A DNA stretch of 6,187 bases from Myxococcota bacterium (GCA_022710245.1 JAKLHH010000485.1:1-6187), one strand, 5' to 3'. Numbered from the stretch's first letter, positions 1-6,035 are shown. Program-made: numbers and translations. The notes: generated by a model from the letters alone, not told the origin.

Positions 1-1472
1 TGCTGGAGCCCGTCGCCGAGCTCTATCAGTGCTTCCTCGGCGCCATTCGCGCCGGCGCGGTGGTCGGCCCGCTCTTCTCCGGCTTCGGCGCCGAGGCGGT
101 CCAGGATCGCCTGCAGGACAGCGGCGCGCGCGTGCTGGTCACCAGCCCCCGGCACGCCCACAAGCTCCGCGCGGTGCGCGCCGCGCTCCCCGAGCTCAGG
201 CACGTGCTGATGCTCGAGGACGAGGAGTCCGCCACGCTGGACGCGTCCGAGCGTCCTCTCGCCGAGCTCCTCGAGGCCGGCGACGAGGACCGCGCGCCGA
301 CGGCGGTCGCGGCCGACGCGCCGATGCTCCTCCACTACACGAGCGGCACGACGGGCAAGCCGAAGGGCGTGCTGCACGTCCACGAGGCGCTGGTCGGCCA
401 CGCCCTCACCGGCCGCGTGGTCCTCGACCTCCGGCCAGACGACGTCTACTGGTGCACCGCCGACCCGGGGTGGGTGACGGGGACCTCCTACGGCATCTTC
501 GCGCCGCTCGCGAACGGCGTCACCCAGGTGGCCTACGCGGGCGGCTTCAGCGCCGACGCCTGGTACGGGGTGATCGAGGCGGAGCGCGTCACCGTCTGGT
601 ACACCTCGCCGACGGCGCTCCGCATGCTGATGCGCGAGGGCTCGGCGGCCGCCGAGCGGCACGACCTCTCCTCGCTGCGCCACGTCTGCAGCGTCGGCGA
701 GCCGCTCAACCCGGCGGTGATCGAGTGGGCGCGCGGGGTGCTCGGGCTGACCATCCACGACACCTGGTGGCAGACCGAGACCGGCTGCATCCAGATCGCC
801 AACTACCCCTTCCTCGAGGTGCGGCCGGGGAGCATGGGGCGCCCCTTCGCCGGGGTCACCGCGGCGGTGCTCTCGCCCCACGACCTCGCCCCGCTCGGGC
901 CTGGCGCCGAGGGCCTCCTCGCGCTGCGGCCGCCCTGGCCCTCCATGTTCCGCGCCTACTGGGGACGGCCGGAGACCTACGCGGAGAAGTTCGCACTCGC
1001 CCTTCATCGCGGAGCCTCCGAAGGAGGCGAGCAGGGCGAGCTCAAGGGCGGCTGGTACCTGACCGGCGATCGCGCGCGCGTGGACGAGGACGGCTACTTC
1101 TGGTTCGTCTCGCGCGACGATGACGTGATCAACACCTCGGGCCACCTGGTGGGGCCCTTCGAGGTGGAGAGCGCGCTCCTGCGCCACCCGGCCGTGGTCG
1201 AGGCGGCGGCCTACAGCGTCCCCGACGAGGCGGGCGGCGAGCGGGTCGCGGTGAAGGTGGTGCTGCGCGCCGGCGCCGGGGCCGAGGAGCGGGCGCTCAC
1301 GCGGGACCTGAAGACGCTGGTCCTCCGCAACGTGGGGCCCTACGCGGTGCCTCGCGACGTGCGCATCGTCGAGAAGCTGCCGCGCACCCGCAGCGGCAAG
1401 ATCATGCGGCGCGTCGCCCGCCTCGAGCACCTCGGGCTCCCGGTCGGCGACCTCTCGGCGCTCGAGGACTAG
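1..1472 (+). CDS. acsA: AcsA-type acetyl-CoA synthetase (AMP-forming), 5' end missing
   Basis: This is an adenylate-forming enzyme of the ANL superfamily that activates acetate, or a close short acid, with ATP and transfers it to a thiol. The frame is open from base 3, so the start lies outside the window; 489 residues remain and about 90-100 are probably missing, since Bacillus AcsA has about 570. Visible motifs are the P-loop YTSGTTGKPKG (336-368), DTWWQTETG (759-785), YLTGD followed by DEDGYFWF, SGHLVGPFEVES, and the C-terminal RTRSGKIMRR whose catalytic lysine is at 1398-1400. The second Trp of DTWWQTETG is the residue that in Acs enzymes restricts the pocket to acetate-sized acids. The C-terminus GDLSALED closely resembles Bacillus AcsA as I recall it. 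The lysine motif is the usual target of reversible Pat-type acetylation. An in-frame palindrome at 996-1040 adds an unusual loop before GGWYLTGD. A carrier-protein gene follows after 21 bases, so the enzyme may load that carrier instead of, or as well as, CoA (inference). Confidence 0.93.
   Translation, partial: LEPVAELYQCFLGAIRAGAVVGPLFSGFGAEAVQDRLQDSGARVLVTSPRHAHKLRAVRAALPELRHVLMLEDEESATLDASERPLAELLEAGDEDRAPTAVAADAPMLLHYTSGTTGKPKGVLHVHEALVGHALTGRVVLDLRPDDVYWCTADPGWVTGTSYGIFAPLANGVTQVAYAGGFSADAWYGVIEAERVTVWYTSPTALRMLMREGSAAAERHDLSSLRHVCSVGEPLNPAVIEWARGVLGLTIHDTWWQTETGCIQIANYPFLEVRPGSMGRPFAGVTAAVLSPHDLAPLGPGAEGLLALRPPWPSMFRAYWGRPETYAEKFALALHRGASEGGEQGELKGGWYLTGDRARVDEDGYFWFVSRDDDVINTSGHLVGPFEVESALLRHPAVVEAAAYSVPDEAGGERVAVKVVLRAGAGAEERALTRDLKTLVLRNVGPYAVPRDVRIVEKLPRTRSGKIMRRVARLEHLGLPVGDLSALED
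996..1040. repeat. Nested palindrome inserted in frame within the acsA-like gene
   Basis: The outer arms CTCGCCCT (996-1003) and AGGGCGAG (1033-1040) are perfect complements. Inside them GCCTCC (1014-1019) and GGAGGC (1023-1028) form a second perfect stem around GAA. The surrounding codons include GCA, CTT, CAT, GGA, GAA and GGA, an unusual cluster of A/T-ending codons in a gene that otherwise nearly always ends codons in G or C. The translated segment falls between EKF and GGWYLTGD, where remembered AcsA proteins have only about two residues. This suggests a small palindromic element tolerated in a surface loop. Copies elsewhere in the genome cannot be checked from this window. Confidence 0.6.
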
Positions 1473-1482
1473 TCCGGAGACC

Positions 1483-1487
1483 AGGAG
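1483..1487 (+). promoter_or_regulatory. Ribosome binding site of the acyl carrier protein gene
   Basis: AGGAG lies six bases before the ATG at 1494, a canonical Shine-Dalgarno sequence that fixes the carrier-protein start in the 21-base gap after the acsA-like stop. Confidence 0.8.
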
Positions 1488-1493
1488 ACGACG

Positions 1494-1739
1494 ATGGATC
1501 TGCAGACCAAGCTGCTCGCCTTCATCCGCGACCACCTCGCCCCCGATCCGGGCGCGATCAAGTCGGTGGAGCAGCCGCTCATCTCGAGCGGGCTGATCGA
1601 CAGCTTCGCGCTGGTCGAGCTCTCCACCTTCATCGAGGAGGAGCTCGGCGTCACCATCCCGAACCCGGAGATGACGGCGGCGAACTTCGACAGCGTCGCG
1701 CTGGCGGCGAAGACCGTCGCGCGCTTCCAGCGAGGCTGA
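1494..1739 (+). CDS. Acyl carrier protein, DltC-like
   Basis: This is an 81-residue, acidic, four-helix-type carrier protein that would hold an acyl group as a thioester on phosphopantetheine in the cytoplasm. The attachment site is Ser37 in GLIDSFALVEL, equivalent to the DSL/DSM motif of carrier proteins; Phe after the serine is less usual than Leu or Met. The pattern after the site, a hydrophobic helix, then ELGVTIPNPEM and a short final helix, resembles DltC (which has VPVSEF at this point) more than fatty-acid AcpP, by memory of those families. It sits between an acid-activating enzyme and a DltX-like microprotein plus MBOAT, as a Dlt-type carrier should. The likely role is to receive an acyl group from the upstream enzyme and present it to the cytoplasmic face of MBOAT 1. 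The start is supported by AGGAG at 1483-1487. A carrier for a polyketide or another pathway is possible but the neighbours argue against it. Confidence 0.9.
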   Translation: MDLQTKLLAFIRDHLAPDPGAIKSVEQPLISSGLIDSFALVELSTFIEEELGVTIPNPEMTAANFDSVALAAKTVARFQRG

Positions 1740-1741
1740 GA

Positions 1742-1879
1742 GTGCCCGACCGCCTGCGCGAGTGGCTGCGGGGGCTGGCCCACCGCCACCTCCTCCTCGA
1801 GCTGCTGCTCCTCGCCGCGCTCGCCGCGCTCGCGGTGCTCCACGCGACGACGCCCGTGTCCATCTACGCGCGCTTCTGA
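1742..1879 (+). CDS. DltX-like single-pass membrane microprotein with C-terminal acyl-shuttle motif
   Basis: This is a 45-residue reading frame starting with GTG. An AGCGAGG Shine-Dalgarno (1729-1735) lies six bases upstream, inside the last codons of the carrier-protein gene; only two bases separate that stop from the GTG. Residues 1-16 are rich in Arg and His, residues 17-35 form one hydrophobic span (LLLELLLLAALAALAVLHA), and the tail TTPVSIYARF follows. The positive-inside rule puts the N-terminus in the cytoplasm and the tail outside. The final hexapeptide SIYARF matches the DltX-type acyl-shuttle motif, roughly FxYxxF, at Tyr42 and the terminal Phe45, with Ser in place of the first Phe. 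In Dlt systems this tyrosine accepts the acyl group from the MBOAT and hands it to the outer transferase. Size, topology, motif and position between the carrier and MBOAT genes all agree; expression is unproven. Gene callers probably miss it because of its length and GTG start. Confidence 0.78.
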   Translation: MPDRLREWLRGLAHRHLLLELLLLAALAALAVLHATTPVSIYARF

Positions 1880-1881
1880 CG

Positions 1882-1908
1882 ATGACTCTCCCCCCGAGGC
1901 GCTCATGA
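1882..1908 (+). other. Eight-codon mini-ORF overlapping the MBOAT 1 start (possible coupling leader)
   Basis: ATG at 1882 opens an eight-residue frame (MTLPPRRS) whose TGA at 1906-1908 overlaps the MBOAT 1 ATG at 1905 in an ATGA arrangement. It has no good ribosome binding site of its own, so it may be chance; if translated it could couple MBOAT 1 to upstream translation. Confidence 0.2.
1896..1899 (+). promoter_or_regulatory. Ribosome binding site of MBOAT 1
   Basis: GAGG lies five bases before the ATG at 1905. It supports this start over the out-of-frame ATG at 1882. Confidence 0.6.
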
Positions 1909-3191
1909 GCTGGCTCGCCGGGCTGCCCCGCCCGCTCCGCGAGGAGGCGCCGCGCCTGCTCGGCGCGCACCACCTCTGGCTCTACCTGCCGGCGGTGGCG
2001 CTCTCGTTCGTGCGGCAGCGCGCGCTCCAGCTCCTCCTCTACCTGGCGCTCGTCGCGCTCACCGCGTGGGCGTGGCTGACGCAGGAGGCGCAGCCGCAGG
2101 CGAGGCTCGCGGGCCTGGCGGAGGCGCTCGCGCTGCCGGCCCTGCTCACCGCGGTGGCCTGGCTGGGGCTCGCGGCGGTGCGCCGCGCGCCGGCTCGCGG
2201 CCGCGCCATCGCCAACGCGACGGTGCTCGCGCTGCTCGCGCTCTGGGCGGTCTTCAAGTTCGCCGCGCCGCGCGGTCTCCTCCTCGGAGCCGGGCAGCGC
2301 CTCGGGCTCGCGCTGCCGGACCTCGCGGTGCTCGGCGCCTCCTACGTGGTGCTCAAGCTCGCCCACGTGGTCCTCGACGCGGGCGCCGCGCCGACGCTGG
2401 CCGTGCGGGGGAGCACGCTCCTCGCGCTCGTCTACTTCCCGCCCACCTTCGCCAGCGGGCCGATGCACCGCTACGAGGAGCTCGCCCCCGCCTTCGAGGC
2501 GCTCCCTGGCCTGCGGGCGCGCCAGTGGCGGGTCGCGCTGCGGCGGCTCGCCTGGGGCGCGGCGAAGGCGGCGGTGGCCGGGCCGTACCTCGCGCGCTGG
2601 TGCCTGCCCATCCTCGCCGCCCCTGGCGCGCACGGCGCCGGCGAGCTCTGGCTGGCGATGTACGCCTACGCGGCGCTCATCTACCTCGACTTCAGCGGGG
2701 TCAGCGACCTCGCGGTGGGCCTCGGCGCGGCGCTCGGGGTGCCGGTGCCGGAGAACTTCAACGCGCCCTACCTCAAGCTCGACCTGCAGACCTTCTGGCG
2801 GAGCTGGCACATCACGCTGACCCGCGCGCTGCAGGCCTACGTCTACATGCCGGTCTCCAAGCGGCTGATGAAGGCGGGCCTGCGCAAGCGGCCGCGCCTG
2901 ATCGTGCTCGCCGCCAACGTGGTGACCTTCGGGCTCTGCGGCCTCTGGCACGGAGCGACCGGCAACTACCTCGTCTGGGGCCTCTACCACGGGCTCGGCA
3001 TCTTCCTCTACACGGGGCTCCCGGTCTCGCTGCGCGCGCCGACCGGCGAGGCGGCGCAGCGCCTGAGCGCGAAGGGCCTCCTCTGGTGGCTCCTCACGCT
3101 GCAGTTCGTCTGCTTCGGCTGGGTGCTCTTCGCCTGCAGCCTGCCCGACGCGGGCGCGGCGTTCGCCAGGATGTTCTTCCTCGGGCGTTAG
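1905..3191 (+). CDS. DltB-like membrane-bound O-acyltransferase (MBOAT 1)
   Basis: This 428-residue polytopic membrane protein has about ten hydrophobic spans. MBOAT proteins of the DltB/AlgI group pass an acyl group from a cytoplasmic thioester through the membrane. Visible motifs are FPPTFASGPMHRY, close to the DltB-type FPTxxSGPxxRY; YLDFSGVSDLAVG; PENFNAPY; FWRSWH (297-302); and GLWHGATGN with the conserved His349, then His362 in GLYHG. The His302 to His349 spacing of 47 equals that of the two key histidines of Streptococcus DltB (289 and 336, from memory). Two things are unusual: the RD of the usual FxRDYxY segment is replaced by Gln310-Ala311 (LQAYVYMP), and the C-terminus (MFFLGR) has no FxYxxF tail. 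The missing tail fits a partner microprotein carrying it, and one is encoded 25 bases upstream. The likely substrate donor is the adjacent carrier protein. The second MBOAT gene follows 24 bases later. Confidence 0.92.
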   Translation: MSWLAGLPRPLREEAPRLLGAHHLWLYLPAVALSFVRQRALQLLLYLALVALTAWAWLTQEAQPQARLAGLAEALALPALLTAVAWLGLAAVRRAPARGRAIANATVLALLALWAVFKFAAPRGLLLGAGQRLGLALPDLAVLGASYVVLKLAHVVLDAGAAPTLAVRGSTLLALVYFPPTFASGPMHRYEELAPAFEALPGLRARQWRVALRRLAWGAAKAAVAGPYLARWCLPILAAPGAHGAGELWLAMYAYAALIYLDFSGVSDLAVGLGAALGVPVPENFNAPYLKLDLQTFWRSWHITLTRALQAYVYMPVSKRLMKAGLRKRPRLIVLAANVVTFGLCGLWHGATGNYLVWGLYHGLGIFLYTGLPVSLRAPTGEAAQRLSAKGLLWWLLTLQFVCFGWVLFACSLPDAGAAFARMFFLGR

Positions 3192-3215
3192 GCTATAGTC
3201 ACCACCCGCCGGCCG

Positions 3216-4616
3216 ATGGTCTTCACCTCACACATCTTCATCTTCTACTTCCTGCCGCTGGTGCTGCTGCTCTACTACGCGCTCCCCTTCCGCGCGCGGA
3301 ACGGCTTCCTCACCCTCGCGGCGTACGTCTTCTACGGCTGGCACAAGCCCTGGTTCGTGCTGCTGATGATGTACTCGACGGTGGTCGACTACATCGCGGC
3401 GCGGGTCATCTCCGCGCCGGGCGCCTCACCGCGGCGGCGCAAGGGGATGCTCGCCGCGGCGATCACCAACAACCTCCTCCTGCTCGGCGTCTTCAAGTAC
3501 GCGATGTTCGCGCAGGAGAACGTGAACGCGCTGCTCCACCTCTTCGGCGCCGAGGGCTTCCGCGTCCTCGAGATCACGCTCCCCATCGGCATCTCCTTCT
3601 ACACCTTCCAGACCATCAGCTACACCGTCGACGTCTACTGGGGCACCGCGCCGCCGGCGAAGCGGTTCTGGGACTTCACCTGCTTCGTGGCGCTCTTCCC
3701 GCACCTGATCGCGGGGCCGATCGTCCGCTACAACACCATCGCCGATCAGTTCGTCACCCGGCAGTACGGGCTCGCGCAGTTCAGCTCCGGCGTGGCGCTC
3801 TTCATCCTCGGCCTCGCCAAGAAGATCCTCCTCGCCAACCCGATGGGGCGCCTGGCCGACGCCGGCTTCTCCGTCGACGGGCCGGGCGCGCTGGTCGCCT
3901 GGGCCGGCGTCCTCGCCTACGCCTTCCAGATCTACTTCGACTTCTCCGGCTACTCGGACATCGCGGTGGGCCTCGGCCGCATGCTCGGCTTCGAGATCCC
4001 GCGCAACTTCAACTCGCCCTACCGCTCGCAGAGCATCACCGAGTTCTGGCAGCGCTGGCACATCTCGCTCTCCAGCTTCCTGCGCGACTACCTCTACTTC
4101 CCCCTCGGCGGCAACCGCGCCGGCTCGCGCCGCGCCACCTGGAACCTCGCGCTGGTCATGCTCCTCGGCGGGCTCTGGCACGGCGCGCAGTGGCGCTTCG
4201 TCCTCTGGGGCGGCTACCACGGGCTGCTCCTCGCCGCCGAGCGCTGGCACCGCGGCGCCTTCTGGCGCGCGCTGCCCGGGCCGCTCCGCGCGCTCGTCAC
4301 CTTCGTCGTGGTGCTGCTCTCCTGGGTGCCGTTCCGCGCGCCGGACCTGGCCTCCACCGGGCGCACCCTGCGCGCCATGGCCGGCCTCGGCGGCGGGCTC
4401 GCGCACGGGCAGCTCGCCGCCGGTGAGATCTTCGCGCCCCACAACCTCGCCATGCTCGGGCTCTGCGGCGTCGTGGTCATGCTGCGCACGCAGGCCTGGG
4501 ACGTGGCGAAGCAGGTGACCGCTCCGAAGCTCCTCCCCCTCCTCGCGCTCTTTGGCCTGGCGCTGGCGGGGATGTTCACGCAGGCCTTCAACCCGTTCCT
4601 CTACTTCCAGTTCTGA
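3216..4616 (+). CDS. AlgI-like membrane-bound O-acyltransferase with fused C-terminal shuttle motif (MBOAT 2)
   Basis: This 466-residue polytopic membrane protein is of the AlgI type used for O-acetylation of exported polysaccharides. Visible motifs are YVFYGWHKPWF near the N-terminus, PIGISFYTFQTISYTVDVY, LFPHLIAGPIVRY, YFDFSGYSDIAVGLG, FWQRWH (277-282), FLRDYLYFPLGGNR (288-301), and GLWHGAQW with His322. Pseudomonas AlgI also has its essential histidine at 322 (from memory). The protein ends exactly in FLYFQF (residues 461-466, bases 4596-4613), a full match to the FxYxxF acyl-shuttle hexapeptide with Tyr463. In fused systems this tyrosine is thought to receive the acyl group and give it to a periplasmic SGNH transferase, and an AlgJ/AlgX-like gene follows. 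The ATG at 3216 has no clear Shine-Dalgarno, so translation may be coupled to MBOAT 1, 24 bases upstream. Compared with MBOAT 1 it keeps every canonical AlgI motif, so the two are diverged paralogues and not a recent duplication. Confidence 0.95.
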   Translation: MVFTSHIFIFYFLPLVLLLYYALPFRARNGFLTLAAYVFYGWHKPWFVLLMMYSTVVDYIAARVISAPGASPRRRKGMLAAAITNNLLLLGVFKYAMFAQENVNALLHLFGAEGFRVLEITLPIGISFYTFQTISYTVDVYWGTAPPAKRFWDFTCFVALFPHLIAGPIVRYNTIADQFVTRQYGLAQFSSGVALFILGLAKKILLANPMGRLADAGFSVDGPGALVAWAGVLAYAFQIYFDFSGYSDIAVGLGRMLGFEIPRNFNSPYRSQSITEFWQRWHISLSSFLRDYLYFPLGGNRAGSRRATWNLALVMLLGGLWHGAQWRFVLWGGYHGLLLAAERWHRGAFWRALPGPLRALVTFVVVLLSWVPFRAPDLASTGRTLRAMAGLGGGLAHGQLAAGEIFAPHNLAMLGLCGVVVMLRTQAWDVAKQVTAPKLLPLLALFGLALAGMFTQAFNPFLYFQF

Positions 4617-4660
4617 CCGATGACCTCATGATTGATCACATCTTCGACGTCCGGCGGCGC

Positions 4661-4674
4661 GCGGGGACCCCCGC
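4661..4674 (+). other. Short GC hairpin
   Basis: GCGGG (4661-4665) pairs with CCCGC (4670-4674) around GACC. It may help delay or partly stop transcription, but no T-run follows. Confidence 0.3.
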
Positions 4675-4760
4675 TCGCGGGCCCCTCCCCACCCCTCGCT
4701 CCCTCGCGGGCGAGCGCCGCGCGGACCACCACCGGAGAGCCCGCTCGCTCGGCTCGGGGC

Positions 4761-4774
4761 GGGGCCTTGGCCCC
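4761..4774 (+). other. GC hairpin with CTTG loop
   Basis: GGGGC (4761-4765) pairs with GCCCC (4770-4774) around CTTG, a loop sequence known to be unusually stable in RNA when closed by G-C. No T-tract follows, so it is not a classical terminator. It lies 41 bases before the SGNH start. Confidence 0.35.
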
Positions 4775-4815
4775 TCCCGCGGCGCCCCACGCGCCGCCTC
4801 GTCGACGGGACCATC

Positions 4816-6024
4816 GTGACGACCATGACCCGCCTCGCCCAGCAGCTCCTCGTCGGAGCGTTCCTGCTCGTCATCTTCGGCGTGCCGATCTCGCAGGCGC
4901 TGATCGAGAAGCTGAAGGACGGCGAGCGGCCGGTGGTGCTGAGCCTCTTCGCGAAGCGGCCGAGCGAGGAGCACCTGCGCGCCTTCGAGAAGGAGCTCGA
5001 GGAGGCCTCGCTCGCCGCGCAGAAGACGCGGCCGCTCTTCCAGCTCGGGCGCTACCTGGCGCTCCACGACCTCGGCGAGAAGGCGCTCCGCGGCCGCGAC
5101 GGCTGGCTCTTCTACTCCCCCGACCTCCGCTACCTCGTCGAGCCCTACTACCGCGAGGGGAGCGCGGCCCGCGCCGACGACGCCAAGCGCATGGCCCCGA
5201 TGAAGAGCGACGCGGAGGCGGCGGCGAAGGCGGGGCCGGGCGACCCGGTGGCGGTGATCGCGGACCTGGCGAAGCAGCTCCGCGCCCGCGGCGTGCACCT
5301 GCTGGTGGTGCCGGCGCCCGTCAAGCCGAGCATCTACCCGGACCAGCTCGTGCGCGGCCTCGCGCCCTCCCTCGCGGTGGCCGCGCACACCGAGCGGCTC
5401 CTCGGCGAGCTCCGCGCGAAGGGCGTCGACGTGCTCGCGCTCCACCCGGCGCTCCTCGAGGGGCGCAGGGCGGGAGCGACGCCCCGCACGCCGCTCTACC
5501 TGAAGACCGACACGCACTGGAGCGGCGAGGGTGTCCGCGTCGCCGCCCGCGCCATCGCCGCGCGCGTCAAGCAGCTCGGCTGGTGGAGGCCGCCGGCCTC
5601 GCCGCGCTACCGCCTGGAGCGCGTGGAGGTGGAGCGCGAGGGCGACCTCCCGCGGATGACGCGCATGCCGCGGCAGGAGCAGCTCTTCGGCAAGGAGCGC
5701 GTCGTCTGCCACCGCGTCCTCGAGCGCGAGGGCGGCAAGCCCTACGAGGACGACGCGAGCTCGCCGGTGCTCCTCCTCGGCGACAGCTTCTCGCGCATCT
5801 ACCAGACCGACGAGCCGGAGGCGGCCGGGCTGATCGCCCACCTCGCCTTCGAGCTCGGCCTGCCGCTCAGCTCCATCGTCAACGACGGCGGCGCCTCGAC
5901 GCTGGTCCGCCAGGAGCTCGCGCGCGACCTCGAGCAGCTCAAGGGCAAGCGCCTCGTCATCTGGGTCTTCGCCGAGCGCGACGTGCGCTTCGGGCTGCTC
6001 GGCTGGCAGGCGATCACGCTCTAG
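4816..6024 (+). CDS. AlgJ/AlgX-like SGNH O-acyltransferase, membrane-anchored and periplasmic
   Basis: This 402-residue protein is the likely second transferase, placing the acyl group on an exported polymer. A hydrophobic stretch at residues 11-25 follows a short basic start and looks like an uncleaved signal anchor, with the rest in the periplasm. Family landmarks in order are GRDGWLFY (93-100), VVPAPVKPSIYP (164-175), Asp232 and His234 in TDTHW, and Ser324 in LLLGDSFSRIY. These give the Ser-His-Asp set of the AlgJ/AlgX domain; the 92-residue Asp-to-Ser spacing is close to the 95 of AlgX (Asp174 to Ser269, from memory). No alginate-binding module follows, so it is more like AlgJ than AlgX. 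An Ala/Lys-rich stretch around residues 125-142 looks like a lineage-specific insertion. GTG at 4816 is taken as the start, with GGGA at 4807-4810; ATG at 4825 is an in-frame alternative three codons later. It is the only outer transferase seen for two MBOATs. Confidence 0.88.
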   Translation: MTTMTRLAQQLLVGAFLLVIFGVPISQALIEKLKDGERPVVLSLFAKRPSEEHLRAFEKELEEASLAAQKTRPLFQLGRYLALHDLGEKALRGRDGWLFYSPDLRYLVEPYYREGSAARADDAKRMAPMKSDAEAAAKAGPGDPVAVIADLAKQLRARGVHLLVVPAPVKPSIYPDQLVRGLAPSLAVAAHTERLLGELRAKGVDVLALHPALLEGRRAGATPRTPLYLKTDTHWSGEGVRVAARAIAARVKQLGWWRPPASPRYRLERVEVEREGDLPRMTRMPRQEQLFGKERVVCHRVLEREGGKPYEDDASSPVLLLGDSFSRIYQTDEPEAAGLIAHLAFELGLPLSSIVNDGGASTLVRQELARDLEQLKGKRLVIWVFAERDVRFGLLGWQAITL

Positions 6025-6035
6025 TACCCCGAGCA

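Larger units (their letters stand above)
4617..4815 (+). other. Hairpin-rich non-coding gap between MBOAT 2 and the SGNH gene
   Basis: This is 199 bases with no credible gene; the one open frame (4628-4819) encodes an Arg-rich, low-complexity product with no ribosome binding site. It contains short GC-rich inverted repeats, including those at 4661-4674 and 4761-4774, and C-rich tracts. It could be an internal attenuator, an RNA-processing region or an untranslated leader for the last gene. No promoter boxes are convincing. Confidence 0.5.

Noticed and set aside
29..1123. A 364-codon + strand frame overlapping the acsA-like gene.
   Set aside because: It is the +1 shadow of a gene with complete ANL motifs.
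2066..4426. A 786-codon open frame on the + strand running across both MBOAT genes.
   Set aside because: It is an Arg/Ala/Gly-rich, low-complexity translation out of frame with two well-supported membrane enzymes; such long shadows are expected at this GC content.
3426..4442. A 338-codon open frame on the - strand opposite MBOAT 2.
   Set aside because: The product is a highly charged Glu/Arg/Ala-rich sequence produced by reading GC-rich codons backwards; the sense strand has all AlgI motifs.
1905..4616. A recent tandem duplication of the two MBOAT genes.
   Set aside because: The proteins differ in length, motifs and C-terminus and share only family-level signatures, so they diverged long ago or were recruited separately.
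4628..4819. A 63-codon + strand frame in the gap before the SGNH gene.
   Set aside because: It has no ribosome binding site, no hydrophobic or structured pattern, and an Arg/Pro/Gly-rich composition.
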